Made by a program: the position numbers and the translations under genes. The notes beneath the pieces are model-generated. The model had not been told where the DNA came from and did not search any database. It worked only from the letters and a program-made list of their open reading frames with translations. Below are positions 25,727 through 34,273 of a stretch of DNA of 64,000 bases, in pieces (within the stretch, counting starts at the first letter, position 1; each line of letters opens with the position of its first letter). This DNA is from Flagellimonas hymeniacidonis (lineage in GTDB: Bacteria > Bacteroidota > Bacteroidia > Flavobacteriales > Flavobacteriaceae): NCBI RefSeq assembly GCF_008040165.1, contig NZ_VRUR01000002.1:806001-870000 (forward strand). The letters run 5' to 3'.

Positions 25727-27118
25727 TTATTGAAGAATCAGGCGTTCTTTTTCACCTTTTTCATTAATCATGGTAAAGCTGGTCCTTCCGTATTTCGAAA
25801 TTTCACCGAAAAACTCCTTAGCATCATCAATGTTTTTGATTTCCTTGTCATCAACTTCAGTGATTACCTTGTTTTTTAAATCATACCTCCCATACCCTTC
25901 TGGTACATCAATAATCTTAACTCCCTTTTTGACTCCAAACGTCTTTTTATCTTCATCAGAAAGGTTTTTCACCATGAAACCGGTGGTGGGCAGAATAATC
26001 GTTTGCTGCTTTTTAAGGGTTACGTTTTTCGCAATTCGTCTACCCTCACGGTCCACAACAACTTCCACAGTATCGCCAGGTCTTTTAGAAGAAAGATACC
26101 CTGTTAATTCTGAAAACTTTCGGACCAAAATATTGTCAACTTGCTTTATAACATCTCCTGTTTGCAATCCAGCTTCTTCCGCACCGGAATCTTCACTAAC
26201 TTGGGAAATATATACTCCTTCTATTTCATCCAGACCAAGTTCAATAGCTTCTTTAGAATTAATATTAGCTGCAGAAATACCTAACAATCCGCGCTGAACG
26301 TTGCCAAATTCCATGATGTCTTCCACCACTTTCTTTGCTATATTACTGGGAACTGCAAAAGAATATCCGACGTATGATCCTGTTTGTGAAGTAATTGCGG
26401 TATTTATTCCAATAAGGTCTCCGTTAGTGTTGACCAAAGCGCCACCACTATTACCGGGATTCACCGCAGCATCCGTTTGTATAAAGGACTGATTTCGTCC
26501 CAAGGATCTTGCTTTAGCACTAACAATTCCTGCAGTTACTGTTGAAGTCAAGCTAAACGGGTTGCCAACAGCCAGAACCCATTCTCCGATTTTTGCATTA
26601 TCAGAATCCCCAAACGCTAAGTAAGGAAGTGGTCTGTCAACATCAATTTTCAAGAGGGCAATATCTGAACTGGGGTCAGCTCCAATGACTTCTGCCTCAT
26701 AGGTCTTCTTATTGTTTAACGTAATCTCGAGTTGACTTGCCTTGGCGATTACATGATTATTGGTGACAATAAAGCCATCAGGAGATATAATAACTCCAGA
26801 ACCTGTTCCAATTTGTGGAGTTTGTTGACGTTCAAATCCGTAAAAGAAATCAGCTAGGTTATTTGAACCTTTATTAATAGTCAAGTTTTTAACATGAACA
26901 ACGGCATTTACCGTTTTTTCAGCAGCAATGGTAAAATCAACTTCGTTGATTCCGGCCCCTTTTGCCGATGTAGATAAGCTACTGGTGCTCAAGAAGGGTG
27001 TTGCTTCATTTGTAGTAACTAATTTATATGTGTCTTTTTCAAAAAATAATTTATAAGCACCTAAAGTAATGGCTCCCGCAAATAGCGATACGAGGAACAA
27101 ACTGGCTATTCTTTTCAT
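25727..27118 (-). CDS. DegP/HtrA-like periplasmic serine protease
   Basis: The 463-residue protein starts with a signal peptide or membrane anchor (MKRIASLFLVSLFAGAITLG). The trypsin-like domain has the triad: His in VTNNHVIA, Asp in SSDIALLKID, and Ser in NPGNSGGALV. A PDZ domain follows (about 270-360, GLLGISA, GAEEAGLQTGDVI), then a shorter second PDZ-like segment to the end. HtrA proteases degrade or refold damaged envelope proteins. The C-terminal half of the second PDZ is compact, as is usual in this phylum. The gene has its own promoter-like element and terminator. Confidence 0.95.
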   Translation of the reverse strand: MKRIASLFLVSLFAGAITLGAYKLFFEKDTYKLVTTNEATPFLSTSSLSTSAKGAGINEVDFTIAAEKTVNAVVHVKNLTINKGSNNLADFFYGFERQQTPQIGTGSGVIISPDGFIVTNNHVIAKASQLEITLNNKKTYEAEVIGADPSSDIALLKIDVDRPLPYLAFGDSDNAKIGEWVLAVGNPFSLTSTVTAGIVSAKARSLGRNQSFIQTDAAVNPGNSGGALVNTNGDLIGINTAITSQTGSYVGYSFAVPSNIAKKVVEDIMEFGNVQRGLLGISAANINSKEAIELGLDEIEGVYISQVSEDSGAEEAGLQTGDVIKQVDNILVRKFSELTGYLSSKRPGDTVEVVVDREGRRIAKNVTLKKQQTIILPTTGFMVKNLSDEDKKTFGVKKGVKIIDVPEGYGRYDLKNKVITEVDDKEIKNIDDAKEFFGEISKYGRTSFTMINEKGEKERLILQ

Positions 27119-27149
27119 AATTCAATAATAATTTAACATTTAGCTTTAA

Positions 27150-27157
27150 CAAAATTA
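27150..27157 (-). promoter_or_regulatory. Predicted -7 promoter element for the DegP-type gene
   Basis: The minus strand reads TAATTTTG (plus CAAAATTA), 31 bases before the ATG. It fits TAnnTTTG. Confidence 0.55.
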
Positions 27158-27226
27158 AAGCAATTCACTTTTTACTATGTCGCTTTAACTCGGTTTTAAC
27201 TACAAAAAAATCCTTAAAGAATGTCC

Positions 27227-27234
27227 TATCTTTG
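27227..27234 (+). promoter_or_regulatory. Predicted -7 promoter element for dapF
   Basis: TATCTTTG fits TAnnTTTG. It lies 17 bases before ATG 27252 and only 5 bases before the in-frame TTG at 27240, which favours the ATG as the true start. Confidence 0.6.
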
Positions 27235-27251
27235 TTTCTTTGCAGACGAAT

Positions 27252-28025
27252 ATGGTGCTAGAATTTTTCAAATATCAAGGTACAGGCAACGATTTTGTTG
27301 TGGTTGATAATCGATTGGATTTTTTTCCAAAAGACGACCTCAAATTGATTTCTAAGTTGTGTGATAGAAGATTTGGTATTGGAGGTGATGGGTTGATTTT
27401 ATTGGAAAATGATATAGCATCAGATTTCAGGATGGTCTATTATAATGCCGATGGCAGCAAAAGCATGTGCGGTAATGGTGGGCGATGCGCGGTAGCTTTT
27501 GCCCATTATTTGGGTATTATTGGTACGGAGACCACCTTTAACGCCATTGATGGGCTGCATTTTGCCACTTTGGAAGGCGACATAGTCAACCTAAAAATGA
27601 ACAATGTAACGGATATAAAAGAAAAACCTGCCTACAGTTTTTTGGATACGGGTTCACCACACCATGTGCAACTTGTAGAAAATTTAGAAAGATTAAATGT
27701 AAAGATAGAAGGAGCAAAACTTCGCTATGGGATTTATGGAAAATCTGGAAGCAATATCAATTTTGTAGAGCCGGCTGAAGACCAATCGTTTAATGTGAGA
27801 ACCTACGAACGTGGTGTTGAGGATGAAACCTTGTCTTGTGGAACCGGGGTTACGGCAGTGGCTATTGCTATGCATAAGCAAGGTAAAACTGCATCCAACC
27901 AAGTTGATATTAATACACCCGGCGGCAAACTGGCTATTAGTTTTGAGCAACAAAATGGTTCTTACACAGATATATATTTAAAAGGCCCGGCCAAGCAAGT
28001 ATTTAAGGGAGATGTAGTATGTTGA
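27252..28025 (+). CDS. dapF: Diaminopimelate epimerase
   Basis: DapF converts LL- to meso-diaminopimelate for lysine and peptidoglycan. The 257-residue protein has both catalytic cysteines: C73 in MCGNGGRC and C196 in LSCGTGVTA. It also shows the starting FFKYQGTGNDFVVVDN and the GSPHHV segment. ATG 27252 is preferred to the in-frame TTG 27240 because of family length and the promoter position. The end overlaps the next gene by 7 bases, indicating an operon with the acetyltransferase and mltG. dapA lies at 46663-47553. Confidence 0.97.
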   Translation: MVLEFFKYQGTGNDFVVVDNRLDFFPKDDLKLISKLCDRRFGIGGDGLILLENDIASDFRMVYYNADGSKSMCGNGGRCAVAFAHYLGIIGTETTFNAIDGLHFATLEGDIVNLKMNNVTDIKEKPAYSFLDTGSPHHVQLVENLERLNVKIEGAKLRYGIYGKSGSNINFVEPAEDQSFNVRTYERGVEDETLSCGTGVTAVAIAMHKQGKTASNQVDINTPGGKLAISFEQQNGSYTDIYLKGPAKQVFKGDVVC

Positions 28026-28552
28026 ATTTGAAGGGAAAACAGCTTTACTTAAGAGCGTTGGAGCCTAGAGATTTGGATTTTCTCTACCAATTGGAAAATG
28101 ATACCTCCATTTGGGAAATAAGTGGAACACTCAAACCATATTCCAAAAAAGTACTCAGACTCTATCTTGATAATGCGCATAGAGATATTTACGAAGTGAA
28201 ACAACTCCGCCTTTGTATCTCAGATTTAGAAGATACATGTATTGGACTTATTGATTTGTTCGATTTTGACCCAAAAAATAGAAGGGCAGGAATTGGTGTT
28301 GTTATCTCAAGAACAAAGGATAGAAATAAAGGATATGGGGCGGAAGCACTTTCTTTAATGTGTAATTATGCCTTCACCACCTTGGATTTACATCAACTTT
28401 ACGCCAATATTTTAGAAGATAATGAAGCGAGTATTCATCTTTTTGAAAAACAAGGATTTGAAAAAATTGGTTGTAAGCGAGAATGGATAAGAACCAGCAA
28501 AGGTTTTAAAAATGAATTAATGTTTCAAAAAATAAACTCCGATGTATCTTAA
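28019..28552 (+). CDS. GNAT acetyltransferase, RimJ/RimL-like
   Basis: The 177-residue protein matches the RimJ/RimL branch of GNAT acetyltransferases: LYLRALEPRDLDFLYQLEND at the start, the AGIGVVISRTKDRNKGYGAEAL acetyl-CoA loop (near residues 96-115), and NEASIHLFEKQGFEKIG. These enzymes acetylate protein N-termini, aminosugars or polyamines; the substrate here is unknown. It overlaps dapF by 7 bases and mltG by 11, so the three are translated from one message. The overlap with mltG hints at an envelope-related substrate, but this is inference. Confidence 0.9.
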   Translation: MLNLKGKQLYLRALEPRDLDFLYQLENDTSIWEISGTLKPYSKKVLRLYLDNAHRDIYEVKQLRLCISDLEDTCIGLIDLFDFDPKNRRAGIGVVISRTKDRNKGYGAEALSLMCNYAFTTLDLHQLYANILEDNEASIHLFEKQGFEKIGCKREWIRTSKGFKNELMFQKINSDVS

Positions 28553-29585
28553 AAAAGTACTTTGGGCAGCCGCAATTTTAGGTCTTTTGGTCTGCGGATT
28601 TATAGCCTATCAGATTTACAATGCCATCTTTAGTCCAAATACGCAGTTCAATAATGATCAGGCCTTTGTTTATATCCCTTCGGATGCCACTTTTTCCGAT
28701 GTAAAAAATGTATTACAACCTTTGGTGAAGGATCTTTCCACTTTTGAAGCGGTTGCAGAGCGCAAAGGATACCATACGAATATAAAAGGCGGAAAATTTG
28801 CTATTGCAAAGGGAATGAACAATAACGAAATCATCAATTCGCTCCGCAGCAACAACATTCCCGTAAAAGTATCCTTTAACAATCAAGAATCCTTGGCGTC
28901 CCTTGCAGGGCGTATATCCCAACAAATTGAAGCAGATAGTATATCCCTTTTGAATGCTTTTAGTGATAAGGTATTTCTTAAAGAAGCCAATTTTAACGAT
29001 GACACCAGATTGGGAATGTATTTGCCAAACACCTACGAATTTTATTGGAACATTAGGGCAGAAGATTTTAGGGATAGAATGCACAAGGAATATCAAAAAT
29101 TCTGGAATGAAAATAGGTTGGACAAGGCTAAAAAGGTAAACCTATCTCCATCTCAGGTAATCTCCCTGGCTTCCATAGTTCAAAAAGAGACGGTAAAAGC
29201 AGAAGAAAGACCGAGAGTAGCGGGAGTCTATTTGAACAGAGTCCAAAAAGGAATTTTATTGCAAGCAGATCCTACGGTCATATATGCCATAAAAAAGGAA
29301 ACGGGGAATTATGACACTATTATTAAGCGAGTGCTGTATCGAGATTTGGAAATGGACTCTCCATACAATACCTATAAATATAGCGGTGTTCCGCCAGGAC
29401 CTATTACCATGCCAGATATTGCATCTATAGAAGCGGTTTTAAATCCTGAAAAACACGATTATCTTTACTTTGTGGCAGATGTTTCCAACTTTGGATACCA
29501 TAAGTTTGCCAAAACACTTGCGCAGCACAACCGAAATAAGGTGCAATATATCCGTTGGCTCAATGAGCAAAAAGTGCTCAGATAA
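28542..29585 (+). CDS. mltG: Endolytic murein transglycosylase MltG
   Basis: MltG cleaves nascent peptidoglycan and sets glycan strand length. The 347-residue protein has an N-terminal membrane helix (LWAAAILGLLVCGFIAYQI), a LysM-like subdomain (about 45-115), and the catalytic domain with the active-site Glu in ASIVQKETVKAEE. The family motifs RVAGVYLNRV, LLQADPTVIYA and SPYNTYKYSGVPPGPI follow. The gene is the third of an overlapping group with dapF, fitting a cell wall function. Confidence 0.96.
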   Translation: MYLKKVLWAAAILGLLVCGFIAYQIYNAIFSPNTQFNNDQAFVYIPSDATFSDVKNVLQPLVKDLSTFEAVAERKGYHTNIKGGKFAIAKGMNNNEIINSLRSNNIPVKVSFNNQESLASLAGRISQQIEADSISLLNAFSDKVFLKEANFNDDTRLGMYLPNTYEFYWNIRAEDFRDRMHKEYQKFWNENRLDKAKKVNLSPSQVISLASIVQKETVKAEERPRVAGVYLNRVQKGILLQADPTVIYAIKKETGNYDTIIKRVLYRDLEMDSPYNTYKYSGVPPGPITMPDIASIEAVLNPEKHDYLYFVADVSNFGYHKFAKTLAQHNRNKVQYIRWLNEQKVLR

Positions 29586-29681
29586 TACTGCTTACCGTTA
29601 ATTTTCAGCGCTTTAACGTAATTTGTGCCCTTTTTAAGAAAAACTTAAGAGCTTTATAAGTGTTAAAATAAAGTCTCCCCC

Positions 29682-29689
29682 TATATTTG
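29682..29689 (+). promoter_or_regulatory. Predicted -7 promoter element for the muramidase-like gene
   Basis: TATATTTG fits TAnnTTTG, 55 bases before ATG 29745. It suggests a separate transcript from the dapF-mltG operon. Confidence 0.55.
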
Positions 29690-29744
29690 CCGACCAAATT
29701 TAATTTCTCTGCTTTAACGCATTGAAATCTTAAATATGAGAGTT

Positions 29745-30389
29745 ATGAAAAGATGGATAGGTTTTGTTTTGCATCTTGCCATGATAGTAATTTTGACAAG
29801 TTTTGGTTCATATACCATGACGAAGAAAGTGGACCATAAGGTGCCAGATTCGTTAAAGGTAAAGATGGGCATTGAAACACTTGTGCTTCAAGATTCTGTT
29901 TACGACTCAGAAAACAGTCTGGTCACACCACCTTTTTTGGGGAATGCTTATAATGGTTTCAAGGAAGCCTTGGCTTTTAAAGAATCGCAGGGAAGATATG
30001 ATGTAGTGAATACGTTAGGATACTTGGGAAAATATCAGTTTGGAAAAAATACCCTCAAATTAATAGGAGTGTATGACCCAGATAGCTTTTTGAATGATGC
30101 GAAACTTCAAGAAAAGACATTTGAAATCAATATAGCGAGGAACAAATGGATATTACGAAGAGATATTAAACGCTTTAATGGAAAGCGGATTAGAGGGATA
30201 AAAATTACCGAATCTGGTATTTTGGCTGCAGCGCATTTGGCTGGAGCGGGAAATGTAAAAAAATATTTGCGTTCTTATGGACAGAACGATGTGGCTGATG
30301 CATATGGAAGTAGTATTTCATACTATATGAGAAAGTTTGCAGGATATGATATTTCGGAAATACCGCAAAAACGGAACGCTAAAGTTTAA
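29745..30389 (+). CDS. Exported lysozyme-like (transglycosylase-type) protein
   Basis: The 214-residue product begins MKRWIGFVLHLAMIVILTSFGS, a signal peptide or anchor. It has a lysozyme-like core: an ALAFKESQGRYDVVNTLGYLGKYQFG segment (split here: the catalytic-type Glu lies in FKES), and a C-terminal helix with AAAHLAGAGNVKKYL, as in soluble lytic transglycosylases and phage lysozymes. It lacks a LysM domain. It should act on peptidoglycan in the periplasm. ATG 29736 three codons upstream is also possible. A terminator follows. The exact family is uncertain. Confidence 0.75.
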   Translation: MKRWIGFVLHLAMIVILTSFGSYTMTKKVDHKVPDSLKVKMGIETLVLQDSVYDSENSLVTPPFLGNAYNGFKEALAFKESQGRYDVVNTLGYLGKYQFGKNTLKLIGVYDPDSFLNDAKLQEKTFEINIARNKWILRRDIKRFNGKRIRGIKITESGILAAAHLAGAGNVKKYLRSYGQNDVADAYGSSISYYMRKFAGYDISEIPQKRNAKV

Positions 30390-30413
30390 TAAACGACTGT
30401 GCAAGTAGTTTAA

Positions 30414-30441
30414 GACCCAGAATTAAGTTCTGGGTTTTTTT
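30414..30441 (+). terminator. Rho-independent terminator after the muramidase-like gene
   Basis: ACCCAGAA pairs with TTCTGGGT around a TTAAG loop and is followed by a run of T. The T run touches the stop codon of the convergent methyltransferase gene. Confidence 0.88.
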
Positions 30442-31168
30442 ATGCCTGAATGATAAATATTGTTGGCCTTTTATTAAGATCAATTTCTATTTCTCCCCAT
30501 TCATGAATAATTTTGGTCTGGATAAACTCTGTTGGTAAGGTAATATCAGCAGCAATACATAATCTGGTGCTCTTATGAAGCGTTCGGGTCAATTCCTTTA
30601 AGAGCTTATCGTTTCTATATGGAGTTTCCATAAATATCTGGGATTGCCCTGTTTCCTTCGAGATACGTTCGAGTTTTTTCAACATGGCTTTGCGTTCAGC
30701 TGCGTCAATGGGTAAATAACCGTTAAAAGCAAAGTTTTGGCCGTTCATTCCGCTGGACATCATTGCCATTAAAATAGAGGAGGGGCCTACCAAAGGAACT
30801 ACCTGTATTCTTTTTTCATGGGCAATCCTAATCACATCCGCTCCAGGGTCCGCAATTCCAGGGCACCCTGCTTCTGATAACAGCCCAATATTGAACCCAC
30901 TTATACAGGGTTCTAGATAGGAAGGTATCACTGCAGGGTCCGTAAACTTGTTCAAAGGTTCAATGGAGAGGCTTGGTTGTGGCTTGTTGGGACTTATTTT
31001 TTTAATAAACCGCCGAGCGGTCTTTTCATTTTCAACGATGTAATGGTCTGTGTTTTCTATAGTTCTTTTAATAGAAATAGGAAGCACCTCTAAAGGCGCA
31101 TTGTCTCCCAAAGTTGTCGGGATAAGATAGAGCTTACCTAAAACGAGTCCTGGCTTAGCCTCTTCCAT
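30440..31168 (-). CDS. SAM-dependent tetrapyrrole-methylase-fold methyltransferase (RsmI-related)
   Basis: The 242-residue protein belongs to the TP-methylase superfamily that includes RsmI, the 2'-O-methylase of C1402 in 16S rRNA. Visible parts are the N-terminal GKLYLIPTTLGDN, the SEAGCPGIADPGADVIRIAH motif (about 108-128), VPLVGPSSILMAMM and FMETPYRN. It is shorter than classical RsmI (about 285) and lacks its C-terminal extension. Bacteroidota often carry both forms; the target of the short form is not known to me. It overlaps the phosphatase gene by 14 bases. Confidence 0.88.
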   Translation of the reverse strand: MEEAKPGLVLGKLYLIPTTLGDNAPLEVLPISIKRTIENTDHYIVENEKTARRFIKKISPNKPQPSLSIEPLNKFTDPAVIPSYLEPCISGFNIGLLSEAGCPGIADPGADVIRIAHEKRIQVVPLVGPSSILMAMMSSGMNGQNFAFNGYLPIDAAERKAMLKKLERISKETGQSQIFMETPYRNDKLLKELTRTLHKSTRLCIAADITLPTEFIQTKIIHEWGEIEIDLNKRPTIFIIQA

Positions 31169-31625
31169 GGATATGACTTATTTTTGTTGCTATTGCTTCG
31201 CAGGCTAGATCAATCATTTCAAAAACGTTTTCAAAACCATCATCACCGCCATAGTATGGGTCTGGAACTTCTTTCACACCTAAATTTACTTCATTTAGCA
31301 ACAAACTTACTTTTTGCTTTTCATTTTCACTTTCCGCTAAACTTAAAATATCCATGAAGTTATTTTGATCCATAACGTAGATAAAATCAAACTCCTTAAA
31401 ATCATTTAAGGAAAACTTTCTGCATTTCTGTGTACTGATATCGATACCGTACTTGCCAGCTACGGAAATTGATCTTGGATCAGGTGGATTGCCAATATGA
31501 TATCCTGCAGTACCCGCAGAATCCACAAATACATCCTCAGAATTAACTTTGGACTTTAAAATGCCTTCAGCCAAAGGAGACCTGCAAATATTTCCTAGGC
31601 AGACCATGAGAACCTTGGTTTTCAT
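31155..31625 (-). CDS. Low molecular weight protein tyrosine phosphatase
   Basis: The 156-residue protein has the LMW-PTP phosphate loop CLGNICRS (C9 to S16) directly after the first strand. The general-acid Asp lies in VPDPYYGG near residue 130. These enzymes dephosphorylate phosphotyrosine on proteins, in bacteria often those governing polysaccharide export. It lies between dnaA (13-base gap) and the methyltransferase gene (14-base overlap), an arrangement that makes a replication-linked transcript likely. Confidence 0.95.
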   Translation of the reverse strand: MKTKVLMVCLGNICRSPLAEGILKSKVNSEDVFVDSAGTAGYHIGNPPDPRSISVAGKYGIDISTQKCRKFSLNDFKEFDFIYVMDQNNFMDILSLAESENEKQKVSLLLNEVNLGVKEVPDPYYGGDDGFENVFEMIDLACEAIATKISHIHGRG

Positions 31626-31638
31626 GAAGTTAAAAGGA

Positions 31639-33063
31639 TTAAGAGAATTTTTTGCTAAGATCTTCTATATACTTTCTAAACTGCTTGTCTGTCTCTGCGA
31701 GGTTATCAACAGTTTTACAAGCATGCAATACGGTGGCATGATCTCGCTTCCCAATTTGAGAGCCAATACTGGCCAGCGAGGCTTTGGTGAATTTTTTAGC
31801 AAAAAACATGGCTAGCTGTCTCGCTTGAACAATATGTCTTTTTCTGGTTTTGGACTGCAATGTGGCTACGTCCATTTCAAAATAGTCGGATACTACTTTC
31901 TGGATGTAATCGATAGAAACTTCTCGTTTTGTATTTTTTACAAACTTTTCTACCACCTGTTGGGCCAATTCTAAAGTAACCTCTCGTTTGTTAAATGAAG
32001 ACTGTGCAATTAGAGAGATAATGGCACCTTCCAATTCTCTAATGTTGGTCTTTATGTTTTTAGCTACATGATCTATGATTTCGTCTGGCATTTCAACCCC
32101 ATCACGATATAGCTTATTTTTTAGGATTGAAATTCTAGTTTCAAAATCCGGACTCTGCAATTCTGCCGAAAGTCCCCATTTAAATCTAGACAACAAACGC
32201 TGTTCTATATCTTGCATGTCTACCGGAGCCTTATCTGAAGTAAGGATAACCTGTTTACCATTTTGATGCAAGTGATTAAAGATATGGAAGAACACATCTT
32301 GGGTTCCAGATTTCCCAGAAAGGAACTGCACATCATCAATAATGAGTACATCTATAAGTTGGTAAAAGTGGATGAAATCGTTTCGGGTGTTCTTTTTTAC
32401 GGATTCAATATACTGTTGGGTAAATTTTTCCGCAGAAATATATAATACGGTCTTTTCGGGATACTTATCCTTTATTTCTACACCGATAGCATGTGCCAAG
32501 TGCGTTTTGCCCAAGCCTACGCCTCCAAAAACTAACAAAGGATTAAACGAAGTTCCTCCAGGCTTGTTTGCAACAGCCATACCTGCCGATCTAGCAAGTC
32601 TATTCGAATCCCCTTCCAAAAAGTTCTCAAAACTGTAATTTGGATTAAGTTGGGATTCAATCTTGATATTTCTAATTCCGGGAATCACAAAAGGATTCTT
32701 TAACTCAGGACTTTTTGAAGTAATGGGCACATCCAATTCTTGAGGACCCACTGCAGTGCGGTTAGCACTTGGAATCTGTTCCGTAAAAGGTTCCTTGTTC
32801 CCATACTTATTTTCCATTTTTATAATGTAAATAAGTTTTGCATTGCTTCCTAGCTCCTTGGTAAGGGCAACTTTTAAAAGTTTTACGTAGTGTTCCTCTA
32901 ACCACTCATAAAAAAATTTACTGGGAACTTGAATGCTAAGTGCTTTGTCTGTTAACTTGATGGGCTTAATAGGTTCAAACCAAGTTTTGAATGCCTGCGG
33001 TTGGATGTTATCCTGGATAAAAGCCAAACAATTGCCCCATACGGAATTTGCAGTAACACTCAT
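31639..33063 (-). CDS. dnaA: Chromosomal replication initiator protein DnaA
   Basis: The 474-residue protein binds DnaA boxes and opens oriC. Domain I begins MSVTANSVWGNCLAF. The AAA+ domain has Walker A GGVGLGKTH near residue 178 and Walker B VLIIDDVQFL, followed by sensor motifs. Domain IV carries the DNA-recognition signature KRDHATVLHACKTV. The linker domain II is short (about 90-125). The dnaN and recF genes that often follow dnaA in other phyla are absent here; instead the tyrosine phosphatase follows. The upstream 200 bases have A- and T-tracts but no convincing DnaA box cluster. Confidence 0.97.
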   Translation of the reverse strand: MSVTANSVWGNCLAFIQDNIQPQAFKTWFEPIKPIKLTDKALSIQVPSKFFYEWLEEHYVKLLKVALTKELGSNAKLIYIIKMENKYGNKEPFTEQIPSANRTAVGPQELDVPITSKSPELKNPFVIPGIRNIKIESQLNPNYSFENFLEGDSNRLARSAGMAVANKPGGTSFNPLLVFGGVGLGKTHLAHAIGVEIKDKYPEKTVLYISAEKFTQQYIESVKKNTRNDFIHFYQLIDVLIIDDVQFLSGKSGTQDVFFHIFNHLHQNGKQVILTSDKAPVDMQDIEQRLLSRFKWGLSAELQSPDFETRISILKNKLYRDGVEMPDEIIDHVAKNIKTNIRELEGAIISLIAQSSFNKREVTLELAQQVVEKFVKNTKREVSIDYIQKVVSDYFEMDVATLQSKTRKRHIVQARQLAMFFAKKFTKASLASIGSQIGKRDHATVLHACKTVDNLAETDKQFRKYIEDLSKKFS

Positions 33064-33266
33064 AAAAGTTTATCCTTAGTTTTGTTGGTTAGCTTTAAAA
33101 TTTTAATAAAAACATCTAAGGGGAATCAGATGCTTATTGGATGCGACAAATATGTGAACAAATCTTTGAAAAAAAAAATGATTTGGTGGTTGAATATTCT
33201 GTTTTTTTTTTGCATGTTTCCCTAACGATAACCAAGCCTTTAAATATATAATTTTTCAGTTAATAT

Positions 33267-33665
33267 ATGCGATTAAATTCATTTTCTTTTAGGGTTCGTT
33301 ATGGAGAAACGGACCAAATGGGTGTAGTGTACCATGGCAACTATGCACAATACTTGGAGTTGGGCAGGGTGGAGTGGTTAAGAGCCCTCGGTATCTCATA
33401 TAGGGGCATGGAGGAAAATGGAATCATACTACCTGTAATTTCCCTACAAGTTGATTATAAAAAATCTGCGCTGTACGATGACCTACTTACGGTAGAGACC
33501 AAGATTAAAAAGCCCCCTTTGGTTAAGATAGAATTTGACTACAAAATCTATAATGAAACTAGGGAATTACTGGTTGAAGCTAATACCGTTTTAGCTTTTA
33601 TGGATAAGAAAACGAACAGACCCATGAAATGCCCCGACTATATTCTGGAAAAATTGGATTTTTAA
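33267..33665 (+). CDS. Acyl-CoA thioesterase, YbgC/4HBT hotdog family
   Basis: The 132-residue protein is a single hotdog domain. The sequence RVRYGETDQMGVVYHGNY contains the catalytic Asp and the His of the 4HBT/YbgC family, followed by LELGRVEWLRALG. These enzymes hydrolyse acyl-CoA thioesters. In Proteobacteria YbgC is linked to the Tol-Pal system, but no tol genes are nearby here. The last four bases (TTAA) overlap the convergent YigZ gene. Confidence 0.93.
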   Translation: MRLNSFSFRVRYGETDQMGVVYHGNYAQYLELGRVEWLRALGISYRGMEENGIILPVISLQVDYKKSALYDDLLTVETKIKKPPLVKIEFDYKIYNETRELLVEANTVLAFMDKKTNRPMKCPDYILEKLDF

Positions 33666-34273
33666 TCCATACATGTAATTACTACGTGTTGCATCTTTTC
33701 AAAAAGTTGTTTGGTTTGAATTGCCTCGCTCTTCCTAACTGAAATGCAGAGCAAACATTTCAGTTCCATTTGTTGTAAAACGATGGTAATTCCTTTTTGC
33801 TTGATCAAACGCATTACTTTATCCATTTCAGGATAATCAAACTGCAATTGAAAGTGCGTTGTTATTGTTTTTTCAATGACAACAGCGTTCTCTAAAGCCA
33901 TTTGGGCAGCAGCGCGGTAGGCTTGAATAAGACCGCCAACACCAAGTTTTGTTCCTCCAAAAACCCTTACTACTGCTACTAAAACATTAGTGATGTTAAA
34001 AGATTGAATTTGACCATAAATGGGCATTCCAGCCGAGTTATTGGGTTCGCCATCATCATTGGCTCTATAGGAATATATTTTTTCTCCCAATTGCCATGCA
34101 TAGCATACATGATTGGCAGTATGGTGCTTTTTTCTCAAGGATTCTATAATAGGTTTTACATCCTCTACGGAAGAAATTGGAAATGCATAACCAAAAAACT
34201 TACTTTTCCTATCCTTAAATAGAATTTCAGGGGAAGGCTCTCTTACGGTTTTATAACTATCCTCTTCTTGCAT
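33662..34273 (-). CDS. YigZ/IMPACT family protein
   Basis: The 203-residue protein has the two-part YigZ layout: an N-terminal Impact domain with KDRKSKFFGYAFP, HHTANHVCYAW, SYRANDDGEPNNSAGMPI and FGGTKLGVGGLIQAYR, then a smaller C-terminal ferredoxin-like DUF1949-type domain. The family is linked to translation control in eukaryotes, and bacterial function is unclear. The frame is open 18 codons further upstream, but ATG 34273 gives the normal start and forms a TAATG stop/start overlap with the upstream transporter gene, so the two are translationally coupled. Confidence 0.93.
   Translation of the reverse strand: MQEEDSYKTVREPSPEILFKDRKSKFFGYAFPISSVEDVKPIIESLRKKHHTANHVCYAWQLGEKIYSYRANDDGEPNNSAGMPIYGQIQSFNITNVLVAVVRVFGGTKLGVGGLIQAYRAAAQMALENAVVIEKTITTHFQLQFDYPEMDKVMRLIKQKGITIVLQQMELKCLLCISVRKSEAIQTKQLFEKMQHVVITCMD

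Noticed and set aside
32820..33260. Possible oriC next to dnaA
   Set aside because: The region after the dnaA start has A- and T-tracts, but I see no set of TTATCCACA-like boxes. A near match (TTATCAACA at 31705) lies inside the dnaA coding sequence. Skew data over the full chromosome would be needed.
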